NCBI RefSeq assembly: GCF_024124825.1
Contig: NZ_JAMXSS010000005.1
Coordinates: forward strand, 1 to 64,000
Length of the DNA stretch: 64,000 nt
Direction of reading: 5' to 3'
Source of the DNA: Arthrobacter sp. H16F315
GTDB lineage: Bacteria > Actinomycetota > Actinomycetes > Actinomycetales > Micrococcaceae
Position 1 is the stretch's first letter. Each line of letters starts with the position of its first letter. The position numbers and the translations under genes are program-made. Below, one piece after another: positions 43,431 to 52,237 of this stretch. The notes below the pieces were generated by a model that did not search any database, had not been told where the DNA came from, and saw nothing but the letters and a program-made list of their open reading frames with translations.

Positions 43431-44336
43431 TTAGGCTCCCGGCAGTTCTTGAGGCAAAACCTCTTCCGCCAGGCTGAGGATGGTTTTGAGTCCGGGATTT
43501 TGCGAGTCCGTCTTCCAAGCCATCCGTAGTTGTACGCCGTCGATCTCGTCGGAAACAGGGATGAATGAAACTCCATGGTGATCGGTATTCTCCGCCACGG
43601 AGGAGATGGTGAGCATTGTCCCTACCTCTGCTGAGACAAGCGCCAGTCCGGTGTACGAGTCCGGGGCTTCTTGAACAATGCGGGGCTCGAATCCCGCTGC
43701 ATGGCAGAGGCGGAAAAGGCGGTCCGTGAGGACCGACCCGGGATGGGCTGGCAGGACGACGAACGGCTCGTCTTCGAAGGCCGAGACTGGGGTGCTGTGC
43801 CTGCCTGCGAGGGGATGGTTTTTGGGCACGGCGAGCATAAGTTGCTCGTTGACCAGAACTCGCGTCTCGATGCCTGCGGGAATGTGATCCCAGCGGCCAA
43901 TACCGATGTCCACCTCGCCCGTCAGAACGCGGGACATGGCAGGCTGTGCGTAGTTTTGGCTGGAGAGTTCGAGCACGAGGCCGGGAAGCCGGGAGCGTGC
44001 GGCGCGAGCGAGGCGGCCGACCATCACGTGGGTGGAAGCACCCGCGAAGGCAATCCTCACGCGGCCGGCTTCTCCACGGCCGGCCGCGGCGACGTCCTGC
44101 TTGACTCGTTCCACCTCTGCAAGTATCCGTTGGGCGGGGCCAATAAGCGCTTCGCCTGCTGCCGTAAGACTGACCGAGCGGGTACTGCGTTTAAATAGTT
44201 CAGCGCCAAGTTCATGCTCGAATGCTTTTATCACGCGGCTAACCGGGGGCTGAGCCATATGGAGCCGGCTGGCGGCTCGCCCGAAATGTAGTTCCGTGGC
44301 GACCGCCAAGAATATTTTGAAGTCCTTGATCTCCAT
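43431..44336 (-). CDS. LysR-family transcriptional regulator
   Basis: Protein of 301 residues. N-terminal winged helix-turn-helix: MEIKDFKIFLAVATELHFGR, then AASRLHMAQPPVSRVIKAFE. The C-terminal effector-binding domain is of the CatR/BenM-like layout. Located just beyond the end of the minus-strand beta-oxidation operon, separated by a bidirectional terminator. It is the only obvious regulator in the catabolic region and a natural candidate for sensing the substrate or a CoA intermediate. Whether it binds the GTCCAATAC element is not shown by the sequence. Confidence 0.9.
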   Translation of the reverse strand: MEIKDFKIFLAVATELHFGRAASRLHMAQPPVSRVIKAFEHELGAELFKRSTRSVSLTAAGEALIGPAQRILAEVERVKQDVAAAGRGEAGRVRIAFAGASTHVMVGRLARAARSRLPGLVLELSSQNYAQPAMSRVLTGEVDIGIGRWDHIPAGIETRVLVNEQLMLAVPKNHPLAGRHSTPVSAFEDEPFVVLPAHPGSVLTDRLFRLCHAAGFEPRIVQEAPDSYTGLALVSAEVGTMLTISSVAENTDHHGVSFIPVSDEIDGVQLRMAWKTDSQNPGLKTILSLAEEVLPQELPGA

Positions 44337-44538
44337 GGCCTCATTATATCTGGATCAAGTAACATTGCTCCCCTCATCTATGACAAATGAATTATGGCTT
44401 TCAGGCTCCTCTTCCCGGCCCCGATGAGGCTAGACCGGTCACTTCATCAAGCACTAGCACTGAGGGATGGCGTCGGCTCGTTCCTTCCGCGCCTCTGGAG
44501 TACGAGCTGGACAAGGTCACCAGGCTGAGAAGCCAAGA

Positions 44539-44570
44539 AAGCACGGCCGTCCCGTCGGACGACCGTGCTT
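44539..44570. terminator. Bidirectional intrinsic terminator after the catabolic operon
   Basis: AAGCACGG-C-CGTCC pairs with GGACG-A-CCGTGCTT (one internal mismatch, 4-nt loop), followed on the plus strand by TTTTTT and on the minus strand by TTTCTT. It lies 42 bp after the acyl-CoA dehydrogenase stop. Confidence 0.8.
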
Positions 44571-44612
44571 TTTTGTTACTACAAGCCCCGCCGGAAGCGC
44601 GGCCGGAACAGG

Positions 44613-45812
44613 TCAGGAGAAGGCCGAGATGCCGGTGATCTCACGCCCCAGGATCAGGGACTGGATGGAATCGGTGCCTTCGTAGGTGTGGACCACTTCC
44701 ATGTCGGTCAGGTGGCGGGCCACATGGTGCTCCAGCAGGATTCCGTTGCCGCCGAACATGTCCCGGGCATCCCGGCACAGCGTCCGTGCCTTGTCCCCGG
44801 TGAACATCTTGGCCAGGGAAGCCTGCTCATTGCTGAGCCGGCCCTCGTCCTGAAGCGCCGCGGTGCGGAAGCAGATCAGCTGCATGGCGGTGAGGTCCGC
44901 GAGCATGTTGGCGAGTTTATTCTGCACGAGCTGGTAGCTGGCAATCGGGCGGCCGAACTGGACCCGTTCCCGGGCGTATCTGACCGCCATCTCGTAGGCG
45001 GCGGTGGCATGGCCGAGCGATTCCCAGGCCACGGTGCTGCGGGTGGTGTTGAGCACCGCTCCGACGTCGCGGAAGGACCGGGAATTGGCCAGCAGGTTTT
45101 CTGCGGGGATCCGCAGGCCGTCGATCTCGATCTGTGCCTGCTGGACGGCCCGCTTTGCCATCTTTCCCGTGATGGCCTCGGCGTGGTACCCGGCGGGGTA
45201 GCTGCCGTCGTCGTTCTTTTCCAAAACGAACGCCTTCACCTTCGCATCGGCGGTGTCCCGGGCCCAGATGATGACGAGGTCCGCCACATGGCCCAGCCCG
45301 ATCCAGCGTTTGGAGCCGTTGATGACGTAGTGGTCGCCGTCCCGGCGCGCGGAGGTTTCCAGGGCCACGGAGTCGGAGCCGTGCTCCGGTTCCGTCAGTG
45401 CGAAGGCGCCCAGCTTTTCCAGTTTGGCCATCGCCGGGAGCCAGCGTTGCTTCTGCTCGCCGCTGCCGAGCAGGTTGATGCTGCCCATCGCCAGTCCCGA
45501 ATGGACGGCGTTGAAGGTGTTGATGCTGCCGTCACCGCGGGAGAGTTCCATCGCGACGAGGCCGGTCTGCAGCCGGGTCAGGCCCGGGCAGCCATAGCCC
45601 TGGATCGCTGTGCCGATGATTCCCAGCTCCGCGAACTTGGGCACCAGCTGATACGGGAAGTCCGCCTTCTCCCAGTATTCGTTGATGACGGGGGTGACGT
45701 CTTGTTCGACGAAGGAACGGACACGGGCGATCAGTGCCCGGTCGGTGTCATTGAGGTAGTCGTCCACTACATAGAAATCGGAATTGACGGACAGGTCCGT
45801 GGCGGCGGTCAT
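44613..45812 (-). CDS. Acyl-CoA dehydrogenase of the glutaryl-CoA dehydrogenase family, probably for a dicarboxylyl-CoA
   Basis: FAD enzyme of 399 residues. FALTEPEHGSDS and the WIGLG segment bind FAD. The catalytic glutamate lies in VHTYEGTDSIQSLILGREIT, a pattern specific to the GCDH group. Aligned without gaps to human GCDH ELERVDSGYRSAM, this protein reads ELSRGDGSINTFN. The residues equivalent to Glu87 and Arg94, which handle the gamma-carboxylate of glutaryl-CoA, are Ser and Asn. A decarboxylating glutaryl-CoA role is therefore unlikely; 2,3-dehydrogenation of adipyl-CoA is proposed. The start overlaps the CoA-transferase stop. Confidence 0.85.
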   Translation of the reverse strand: MTAATDLSVNSDFYVVDDYLNDTDRALIARVRSFVEQDVTPVINEYWEKADFPYQLVPKFAELGIIGTAIQGYGCPGLTRLQTGLVAMELSRGDGSINTFNAVHSGLAMGSINLLGSGEQKQRWLPAMAKLEKLGAFALTEPEHGSDSVALETSARRDGDHYVINGSKRWIGLGHVADLVIIWARDTADAKVKAFVLEKNDDGSYPAGYHAEAITGKMAKRAVQQAQIEIDGLRIPAENLLANSRSFRDVGAVLNTTRSTVAWESLGHATAAYEMAVRYARERVQFGRPIASYQLVQNKLANMLADLTAMQLICFRTAALQDEGRLSNEQASLAKMFTGDKARTLCRDARDMFGGNGILLEHHVARHLTDMEVVHTYEGTDSIQSLILGREITGISAFS

Positions 45813-47062
45813 CAGTGCTCCTCAGGGGATCGTGTGGGAGTGCCGGCAAGGGCGCCGGCCAAAACGGGCTCGTCCGCGCCGAGCCAGGCCCGGACCAGCC
45901 CGGCGCCGCTGTCCAGATCGGGCGGGGTGAGGTCGTAGCTCACGGGGGTCTTGGACAGCCGGATGGGGTTGCGCACCCCGGGCTGCGTGCCCTCTCCGTG
46001 CCCTACCGTCACGACGGGCTCCAGACCGATCCGCTCGGCGAATGCGATCCCGGCGTGCAGGTCCTGGATCGGTGCGCACGGGAGCTTCGCGTCGGTGAGG
46101 ATGTCGAACCATTCGGAGGCGGTCCGGGTCGAGAGGCATTCCACCAGGAGCGGCCGCAGTTCCGTGCGGTTGGTGCTGCGCAGCGGTGCCTGCTCGAAAC
46201 GCGGATCCACGGCCAGTTCCGGCCGGCCGATGGTGGCGCAGAAGGTGCGGTACTGGGCGTCGTTGCCAATGGCGATGACCAGCTTCCCGTCGCCGGTGTC
46301 GAAAGGCTCGTAGGGGTAGATGCTCGGATGCTCGTTGCCCAGCCGGGCCGGGGCAACCCCGCCCAGCACCACGGCTGCGGTCTGGTTCACCATGCCGGAG
46401 AGTGCGGAGGACATCAGGTTCATTTCCACCAGCTGGCCTTCCCCGATGCGGTCCCGGTGCCGCAGGGCAGCGAGGATGCCGATGCAGGCATGCAGGCCGG
46501 TGATGACGTCGAACACCGCAACTCCGGAACGGAAGGGCTCGGTGTCCGGCGCTCCGGTGAGGTCCATCAGCCCGGACAGCGCCTGGATCAGCAGGTCGTA
46601 GCCTGGGAGCTGTGCACCGCCGGTGGTCCCGAAGCCGGTGATTGAGGCGTAGACCACGTCCTTGTTGGTGGCCGCGACGGTGTCATAGTCCAGGCCGTAG
46701 CGCACCAAGTCACCCGGTTTGAAGTTTTCCACCACGACGTCGGCCCGTTCCGCAATGCGCTGGGCGGTCCTGCGGTCGTCCGCATCACGGAGATCGAGCT
46801 TGATCGAGGTCTTATTGCGGTTGATCGAGAGGAAGTAGGTCGAGTCATCGCCGCGGGTGGGCGGGCGCCACGCCCGGGTCTCGTCCCCGGCCGGGCTCTC
46901 GATCTTGATCACGGTCGCCCCGAGATCGGCCAGCAGCATGGTGCAGTACGGTCCGGCCAGCACCCTGCCGAAATCTGCGATCAGGATGCCGCTGAGCGGG
47001 CCATCTGAACTGCGGCCGAATACCGACCTCTCAGCGGTGGCGGAGTGTTGGCTGTCCATCAA
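45812..47062 (-). CDS. Family III (CaiB/BaiF) CoA-transferase
   Basis: Protein of 416 residues. LIADFGRVLAGPYCTMLLAD and IKIESPAGDETRAW at the N-terminus and the catalytic aspartate in QLPGYDLLIQALSGLM identify the family. It is similar in layout to succinyl-CoA:glutarate CoA-transferases. Proposed role: activation of the dicarboxylate (adipate) with succinyl-CoA as donor, which fits because the thiolase step regenerates succinyl-CoA. It overlaps the acyl-CoA dehydrogenase start (TGATGA). Its own GTCCAATACC element is at 47111-47136. Confidence 0.88.
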   Translation of the reverse strand: MMDSQHSATAERSVFGRSSDGPLSGILIADFGRVLAGPYCTMLLADLGATVIKIESPAGDETRAWRPPTRGDDSTYFLSINRNKTSIKLDLRDADDRRTAQRIAERADVVVENFKPGDLVRYGLDYDTVAATNKDVVYASITGFGTTGGAQLPGYDLLIQALSGLMDLTGAPDTEPFRSGVAVFDVITGLHACIGILAALRHRDRIGEGQLVEMNLMSSALSGMVNQTAAVVLGGVAPARLGNEHPSIYPYEPFDTGDGKLVIAIGNDAQYRTFCATIGRPELAVDPRFEQAPLRSTNRTELRPLLVECLSTRTASEWFDILTDAKLPCAPIQDLHAGIAFAERIGLEPVVTVGHGEGTQPGVRNPIRLSKTPVSYDLTPPDLDSGAGLVRAWLGADEPVLAGALAGTPTRSPEEH

Positions 47063-47110
47063 TGGGCTCCTCGCATAGTGTTCTCTTCCTCCACCATGAC
47101 GGACCGCATT

Positions 47111-47136
47111 GCTATCCGTCCAATACCTATTGATGG
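47111..47136 (-). promoter_or_regulatory. GTCCAATACC element upstream of the CoA-transferase
   Basis: GCTATCCGTCCAATACCTAT and following bases. Read toward the gene it is ATAGGTATTGGACGGATAGC, nearly the same as the element at 49001-49025. It occurs 50-75 bp before the CoA-transferase start in the 171-bp gap behind the hydroxyacyl-CoA dehydrogenase gene, so this operon half has its own promoter. Confidence 0.65.
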
Positions 47137-47233
47137 CGGTTTTATTGCACGACAGACATAATTGGCCGGATCAACAACAGAGCGCGCTTACCTGGCCATA
47201 CTGACATCACGCTCGGTTGCTTGGGCTCACTGT

Positions 47234-48109
47234 TCAGGAGTAGTCGTAGAACCCTTTGCCGGACTTGCGTCCAAGCTCGCCGCGCGCCACCATGTCGCGG
47301 AGGATCCGGGGCGGGGCGAACCGCTCGCCGAGCGTTTCATGCAGGTATTCGGCGATTCCGAGGCGGACGTCCAGCCCGACGATGTCCGTGGTGCGTAGCG
47401 GTCCGGAGGCGTGCCGGTAACCGAGTTCCATGGCGGCGTCGATGTCCTGGGCACTGGCCACACCCTCTTCCAGCATCCGCATGGCCTCCAGCGCAAGTGC
47501 AACGCCCAGACGGGAACTCGCGAAGCCTGGGGCATCGTGGACCACGATTGGAGTCTTGCCCAGCCCGCGAACCCAGCCGGTAGCGGCGTCGGCAAGTTCA
47601 GGGGCGGACTGCGGGCCAAGCACGACTTCCACAAGCGTGGACGCCGGGACCGGGTTGAAGAAGTGCAGCCCGCAGAGCCGCTCCGGCCTGCTCAGTGGGG
47701 CGGCCAGCCGGGTGACGGACAGCGAGGACGTGTTGGTGGCAATCCAGGCGTCCGCGCCAAGGCTGCGCTCAACATTGAGCAGCGCTTCCTGCTTGAGCGT
47801 GAAGTCCTCCGGAACGGCTTCGACAACAAGGCCCGCACCGCCGAAGTCCATGGCGTCCGTCGAGATGGCGAACCGGCCGAGCAGCGAGCCCAGATCCTCC
47901 GTCACGGCCGCCCTCTCAATGGCCTTGGCCAGCGTTCCGGTGACACGGTCCCGGGCCGCTGCGGCCGCCGCCGTGTCGCGTTCGACGACGGTGACCTCCG
48001 CTCCGGAAACCAGGAAGGCGTGGGCGATGCCGGCACCCATCCGGCCTCCGCCGAGAACACCTACCTTTGTGGGGACGCCCGGGGTTTTTATTGAGGTGGA
48101 GTTGGTCAT
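47234..48109 (-). CDS. 3-hydroxyacyl-CoA dehydrogenase
   Basis: Protein of 291 residues. N-terminal NAD-binding VGVLGGGRMGAGIAHAF, then NTSSLSVTRLA and the catalytic histidine in GLHFFNPVPASTLVEVV. A C-terminal helical dimerisation domain has SGPLRTTDIVGLD. It oxidises a 3-hydroxyacyl-CoA to the 3-oxoacyl-CoA, here proposed for 3-hydroxyadipyl-CoA. Start overlaps the hydratase stop by ATGA, so the two are cotranslated. Confidence 0.92.
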   Translation of the reverse strand: MTNSTSIKTPGVPTKVGVLGGGRMGAGIAHAFLVSGAEVTVVERDTAAAAAARDRVTGTLAKAIERAAVTEDLGSLLGRFAISTDAMDFGGAGLVVEAVPEDFTLKQEALLNVERSLGADAWIATNTSSLSVTRLAAPLSRPERLCGLHFFNPVPASTLVEVVLGPQSAPELADAATGWVRGLGKTPIVVHDAPGFASSRLGVALALEAMRMLEEGVASAQDIDAAMELGYRHASGPLRTTDIVGLDVRLGIAEYLHETLGERFAPPRILRDMVARGELGRKSGKGFYDYS

Positions 48110-48867
48110 TTGGTGGTTCCTTTGTGTTTTTTTCGGTCCAGAAATGCCTGCATCCGCTCAAACTTTGCCTCTGATTCAAAGAGGATGCCCTGGGCGAGTT
48201 CATCGATGGCCGGGTGGGCGGACCTGGGCGCGTGGAGGACACTCTTGGTGAGGCGGACCGCAAGCGGATCCTGGGACGCGATCCGGGCCGCGAGGGCGAA
48301 GGCCGCGGAAATCAGTTGGTCCGGTTCATGCAGTTCAGTGACGAGGCGAACCGCCATCGCTTCTGCGCCGTCGAGCACTTTGCCGGTGAGCAGTATTTCC
48401 TTCGCCAGGGGCTCGCCCACCAGTTCCACGAGGCGCCAGCCTGCGCCGGCGGCAGCGAGGATGCCGAGCCCGGTTTCGGGATTGCCGATCTTTGCCCGTG
48501 CTGTGGCGATCCGGAAGTCCGCCGCATAAGCCAGTTCAGCACCACCGCCAAGCGCAAAGCCGTCGATGGCTGCGATCACCGGCATCGGCAGCCGGGCGAT
48601 CCGCTGGAAGAGGCCCGAATTGATGCCGGCCAGCGCATCATCACGGCGGCGTTCGCGGAGCTGGGCGATGTCCGCTCCGGAAGCAAAGATGCCCCCGGAG
48701 GCAACGTGCGCCCCGGAGAGGATGAGGATTCGGGGATTCCGCTCCAAATCGGCGCAGACGGTGTGCAACTCGTCCACCATGAGCCGGTCTATGGCGTTGC
48801 GGACTTCCGGCCGGTTGAGTTCGACGTGGACGGTCGCGCCGGCGTCGTGGATCTGGATCGTCTTCAC
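48106..48867 (-). CDS. Enoyl-CoA hydratase
   Basis: Crotonase-family protein of 253 residues, GTG start at 48867. Oxyanion-hole region SGGIFASGADIAQL. The two catalytic glutamates are present in FALGGGAELAYAADFRIA and IGNPETGLGILAAAGAG. It hydrates a 2,3-enoyl-CoA, here probably 2,3-dehydroadipyl-CoA. First gene of the minus-strand unit; the GTCCAATACC element at 48893-48917 lies about 30 bp upstream and is divergent from the aldehyde dehydrogenase. Confidence 0.9.
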   Translation of the reverse strand: MKTIQIHDAGATVHVELNRPEVRNAIDRLMVDELHTVCADLERNPRILILSGAHVASGGIFASGADIAQLRERRRDDALAGINSGLFQRIARLPMPVIAAIDGFALGGGAELAYAADFRIATARAKIGNPETGLGILAAAGAGWRLVELVGEPLAKEILLTGKVLDGAEAMAVRLVTELHEPDQLISAAFALAARIASQDPLAVRLTKSVLHAPRSAHPAIDELAQGILFESEAKFERMQAFLDRKKHKGTTK

Positions 48868-48892
48868 CCGCCCACTGTGGCATTACTCATTA

Positions 48893-48917
48893 GTCATCGT
48901 CCAATACCTAACATTGG
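48893..48917 (-). promoter_or_regulatory. GTCCAATACC element upstream of the hydratase
   Basis: ATCGTCCAATACCTAACATT, facing the enoyl-CoA hydratase start 26-50 bp away. It shares the core with the elements at 37990, 47111 and 49001. Confidence 0.65.
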
Positions 48918-49000
48918 TCAACTTATTACTTTTGAGTCATAGATGGGCCTTTAGGGAAATGGGTTACGGCGATTGATCCATAATGATCATTGATCACCCT

Positions 49001-49025
49001 ACTAATAAGTATTGGACGGCATAGC
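49001..49025 (+). promoter_or_regulatory. GTATTGGAC element upstream of the aldehyde dehydrogenase
   Basis: ATAAGTATTGGACGGCATAG, 60-84 bp before the ATG at 49085. Same orientation relative to its gene as the three other copies. The intergenic 48868-49084 region therefore carries two divergent elements. Confidence 0.65.
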
Positions 49026-49084
49026 CGGAAGCTGGGATCGTGAGTGCTAAGACAAGGCCGTACCCGCAGAAAGAGTTCCGGACC

Positions 49085-50461
49085 ATGAGCAACTACGCGA
49101 CCATCAACCCGGCAACCGGAGAACGCGTTGCCGCGTTCCCCACCCTCACCGACGAGGAAGTGCAGGATGTACTCAAGCGCTCCTTCACGGAATACCGCAC
49201 CTGGCGCTGCGCCCCGCTGGCGGAGCGGGCCGCAGTACTGAGCCGCATCGCCGAACTGCACCGGGAACGCTCCGAGGAACTTGCCGCGCTGCTGACCCTG
49301 GAGATGGGCAAGCCTATCGCCGAGGCCCGCGGTGAAGTTGCCCTCGTGGCCTCGATCTACGCCTACTACGCCGACAACGCCGAACGCTTCCTCCGCGATG
49401 AACCCTTGGAGATCAGCGGCCCCGGCTCGGCCGTCGTCCGCACCGAACCTATTGGACCGCTTGTCGGCATCATGCCCTGGAACTTCCCCTACTACCAGGT
49501 CGCCCGCTTCGCCGCCCCCAACATCGTGTTGGGCAACACCGTGATCCTCAAGCACTCACGCAACTGCCCGCAGTCTGCCCTGGCCATCGAGGCTGTCTTC
49601 CGCGACGCCGGGCTGCCCGCCGGTGTCTACATCAACGCCTTCGCCACCAGCGGCCAGATCGCCACCATGATCGCCGACCCGCGCGTGCAGGGCGTCTCCC
49701 TGACCGGCTCCGAGAAGGCCGGATCCGCCGTCGCGGAGGTTGCCGGGCGCCATCTGAAGAAGTATGTGCTGGAACTGGGCGGCTCCGACCCGTTCATCGT
49801 CCTGCCGGATGCCGACCTGGACAAGGCCGTCGCCGGCGCCGTGGCGGGCCGGATGTACAACGGCGGCCAGGCCTGCACGGCCTCCAAGCGCTTCATCATT
49901 GTCGGCGACATCTACGACGAGTTCCTGCGCCGCTACACTGAAGCCATGTCCAAGATCACCCCGGGTGACCCCACGGATGCCCAGACGTCCTTCGGGCCGT
50001 TGTCTTCCCAGGCCGCTGTCGACGAAATCGCCGAACTCGTCCAGGACGCCGTCTCTAAGGGTGCGACCGCCGTCACCGGCGGTGACGCCCCGAACGAAGC
50101 GGGCGCCTACCACCCGGCGACCGTCCTGACCGGTGTTACGCCGGAAATGCGGGCCTACTCGGAAGAGATCTTCGGGCCGGCCGCAGTCGTCTACCGGGTG
50201 GATTCCCCCGAAGCTGCCGTTGACCTGGCCAACGACTCGCCCTTCGGCCTCTCGAGCTCCATCTACAGCGCCGACGTCGAGGCCGCCCGGCAGCTCGCCG
50301 ACCAGCTGGAAACCGGAATGGTCTGGATCAACAGCATCAGCCGCAGCGCCCCTGACCTGCCCTTTGGCGGGGTCAAGCGCTCGGGCGTCGGACGGGAACT
50401 GGCCCAGTACGGGATCAACGAATTTGCCAACAAGAAACTCATCCGGATCCCGACGGCCTAA
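49085..50461 (+). CDS. NAD(P)-dependent semialdehyde dehydrogenase (SSADH-like), intact
   Basis: Protein of 458 residues of the aldehyde dehydrogenase superfamily. YATINPATGERVAAFPTLTD at the N-terminus and MPWNFPYYQVARFAAPNIVL are typical of succinate-semialdehyde dehydrogenases. The catalytic glutamate is in VLELGGSDPF and the nucleophilic cysteine in NGGQACTASKRF; the EEIFGPAAVVYRV loop is also present. It oxidises a terminal semialdehyde to a carboxylate, proposed here for adipate semialdehyde made by the aminotransferase. ATG at 49085 is preferred; an in-frame GTG at 49040 lies very close to the promoter-like element. Followed by the thiolase gene. Confidence 0.9.
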   Translation: MSNYATINPATGERVAAFPTLTDEEVQDVLKRSFTEYRTWRCAPLAERAAVLSRIAELHRERSEELAALLTLEMGKPIAEARGEVALVASIYAYYADNAERFLRDEPLEISGPGSAVVRTEPIGPLVGIMPWNFPYYQVARFAAPNIVLGNTVILKHSRNCPQSALAIEAVFRDAGLPAGVYINAFATSGQIATMIADPRVQGVSLTGSEKAGSAVAEVAGRHLKKYVLELGGSDPFIVLPDADLDKAVAGAVAGRMYNGGQACTASKRFIIVGDIYDEFLRRYTEAMSKITPGDPTDAQTSFGPLSSQAAVDEIAELVQDAVSKGATAVTGGDAPNEAGAYHPATVLTGVTPEMRAYSEEIFGPAAVVYRVDSPEAAVDLANDSPFGLSSSIYSADVEAARQLADQLETGMVWINSISRSAPDLPFGGVKRSGVGRELAQYGINEFANKKLIRIPTA

Positions 50462-50553
50462 ACACGCACTGCAATCGCTGCCCGACGTCCTCAACAACGG
50501 CGGGCAGCGCCAACCTGCGCCTGCAAGCGGCTTCAAAGGAAAACGAGGAAAGT

Positions 50554-51768
50554 GTGAACCAGGCCTATATCTATGACGCCGTGCGGACACCGTTCGGCAA
50601 GTTCGGCGGCAGTCTCGCCGGGATCCGCCCGGATGACCTGGCCGCGCACGTGATCGGCGAGTCCGTGAAGCGTGCCCCGAAGCTGGATGTGGAGCGGATC
50701 GATGAGGTGGTGTTCGGCAACGCCAACGGCGCCGGGGAGGAAAACCGCAACGTCGCCCGGATGGGCACCCTGCTCGCCGGGCTGCCGGTGTCCATCCCGG
50801 GCACCACGGTCAACCGGCTGTGCGGGTCCTCGCTGGACGCGGCGATTATCGCCTCCCGCCAGATCAGCACCGGGGACGCCGAGCTGATGCTCATCGGCGG
50901 GGTCGAATCCATGTCCCGGGCCCCGTGGGTGCTGCCCAAGACCGAAAAGCCCTACCCGGCCGGGGACCTGACCCTGGCCTCCACCACGCTGGGCTGGCGC
51001 CTGGTGAACAAGGCCATGCCCGCCGAGTGGACAATTTCTTTGGGCGAGGCCACCGAGCGTTTGCGCGAAAAATACGCCGTGGCCCGTGAACAGCAGGACG
51101 AATTCGCCGCCGCCTCGCACAACCTGGCCGCCGCGGCCTGGGACGAGGGGTTCTACGACAACCTCGTCACCGTGGTCCCCGGCACGGACCTGGTCCGGGA
51201 CGAGGGCATCCGGCCCGGGTCCACCGCGGAAAAGCTCGCGGCCCTCAAGACCGTGTTCCGGAACGAGCCCGAGGGCGCCGAGGCCGGCGGGACGGTCACC
51301 GCCGGAAACGCCTCCCCGCTCTCGGACGGCGCGTCCGCGGCGTGGATCGGGTCCGAGAACGCCGCCGGGCTGCTCGGGCTGGAGCCTCTGGCCCGGATCG
51401 CCGGGCGCGGCGCGCACGCCAACGACCCGCAGTTCTTCGGCTACGCCCCGGTGGAGGCGGCGAACAAGGCCCTCGCCAGGGCCGGCATCGGCTGGGACGA
51501 GGTCGGCGCCGTCGAATTGAACGAGGCGTTCGCCGCGCAGTCCCTGGCCTGCATCAGCGCCTGGGGCATCGACCCGTCCATCGTGAACCGGCACGGCGGC
51601 GCGATCGCCATGGGCCACCCGCTGGGCGCCTCCGGTGCCCGGATCCTGGGCACCCTGGCCCGGTCCCTGCAGGCCTCTGGGCAGCGCTGGGGCGTCGCCG
51701 CGATCTGCATCGGCGTGGGCCAGGGCCTGGCCGTCGTCCTCGAAAACGTCACCGCTCCGGCTAGCTAG
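50554..51768 (+). CDS. 3-oxoadipyl-CoA-type thiolase, copy 2
   Basis: Same 404-residue protein as 1493-2707. In this copy it follows the intact aldehyde dehydrogenase by 92 bp, showing the true operon. Confidence 0.9.
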   Translation: MNQAYIYDAVRTPFGKFGGSLAGIRPDDLAAHVIGESVKRAPKLDVERIDEVVFGNANGAGEENRNVARMGTLLAGLPVSIPGTTVNRLCGSSLDAAIIASRQISTGDAELMLIGGVESMSRAPWVLPKTEKPYPAGDLTLASTTLGWRLVNKAMPAEWTISLGEATERLREKYAVAREQQDEFAAASHNLAAAAWDEGFYDNLVTVVPGTDLVRDEGIRPGSTAEKLAALKTVFRNEPEGAEAGGTVTAGNASPLSDGASAAWIGSENAAGLLGLEPLARIAGRGAHANDPQFFGYAPVEAANKALARAGIGWDEVGAVELNEAFAAQSLACISAWGIDPSIVNRHGGAIAMGHPLGASGARILGTLARSLQASGQRWGVAAICIGVGQGLAVVLENVTAPAS

Positions 51769-51821
51769 GGCTTCGGCACTGAAGCTGCACTCGTCTTTGA
51801 TGAGACAAAAAGCATGAATGC

Positions 51822-51861
51822 GGCAACTTAAGTGAAACTGCGCCAACTTAGTTGAAACAGG
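51822..51861. repeat. Tandem 20-bp repeat pair, copy 2
   Basis: Second pass over 2761-2800. Confidence 0.4.
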
Positions 51862-52068
51862 ACATTAACTGGCATGCGCGGGTATTCGTGGGCCGGGAGT
51901 AGGGCCCTGCGTGGGCGCCCCAATCGTAGGCAGCAGGAATGGAAGCCGGCGGCCCGCATCGAGCACGTGGGGTGTGAGTCAATGGATTCGACCTCGCTCA
52001 AGGTGCGCTGGCTCCGGATGACCGCATCCATGGCGGAGAGGGTGGCAGCCCGTTCGAGTCGGGCCGGG

Positions 52069-52103
52069 TCCGGGGGTCCCTGCTTTTGGCAGGGACCCCC
52101 GGA
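52069..52103. terminator. 15-bp hairpin, copy 2
   Basis: Second pass over 3008-3042; perfect 15-bp stem. Confidence 0.5.
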
Positions 52104-52237
52104 CGCGGCCCTTGGTCAGAGAAGGCAACCGGGTGGCCTCGGGCAGTCATCTATCGCGAGTGTGCTGTTCGCGTGCTGCGGCGATGTACTGGGCGTAAGC
52201 GGCGGCCGAATCGGTGGCGTGGCGTTCGATGGTCTTA

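Noticed and set aside
44565..45938. A 457-codon plus-strand frame opposite the acyl-CoA dehydrogenase
   Set aside because: Low-complexity antisense frame; the minus strand carries complete family motifs.
44613..48867. Glutarate (C5) degradation through glutaryl-CoA
   Set aside because: The dehydrogenase lacks the residues equivalent to Glu87 and Arg94, and the thiolase is of the 3-oxoadipyl-CoA type; the C6 route fits better but remains an inference.
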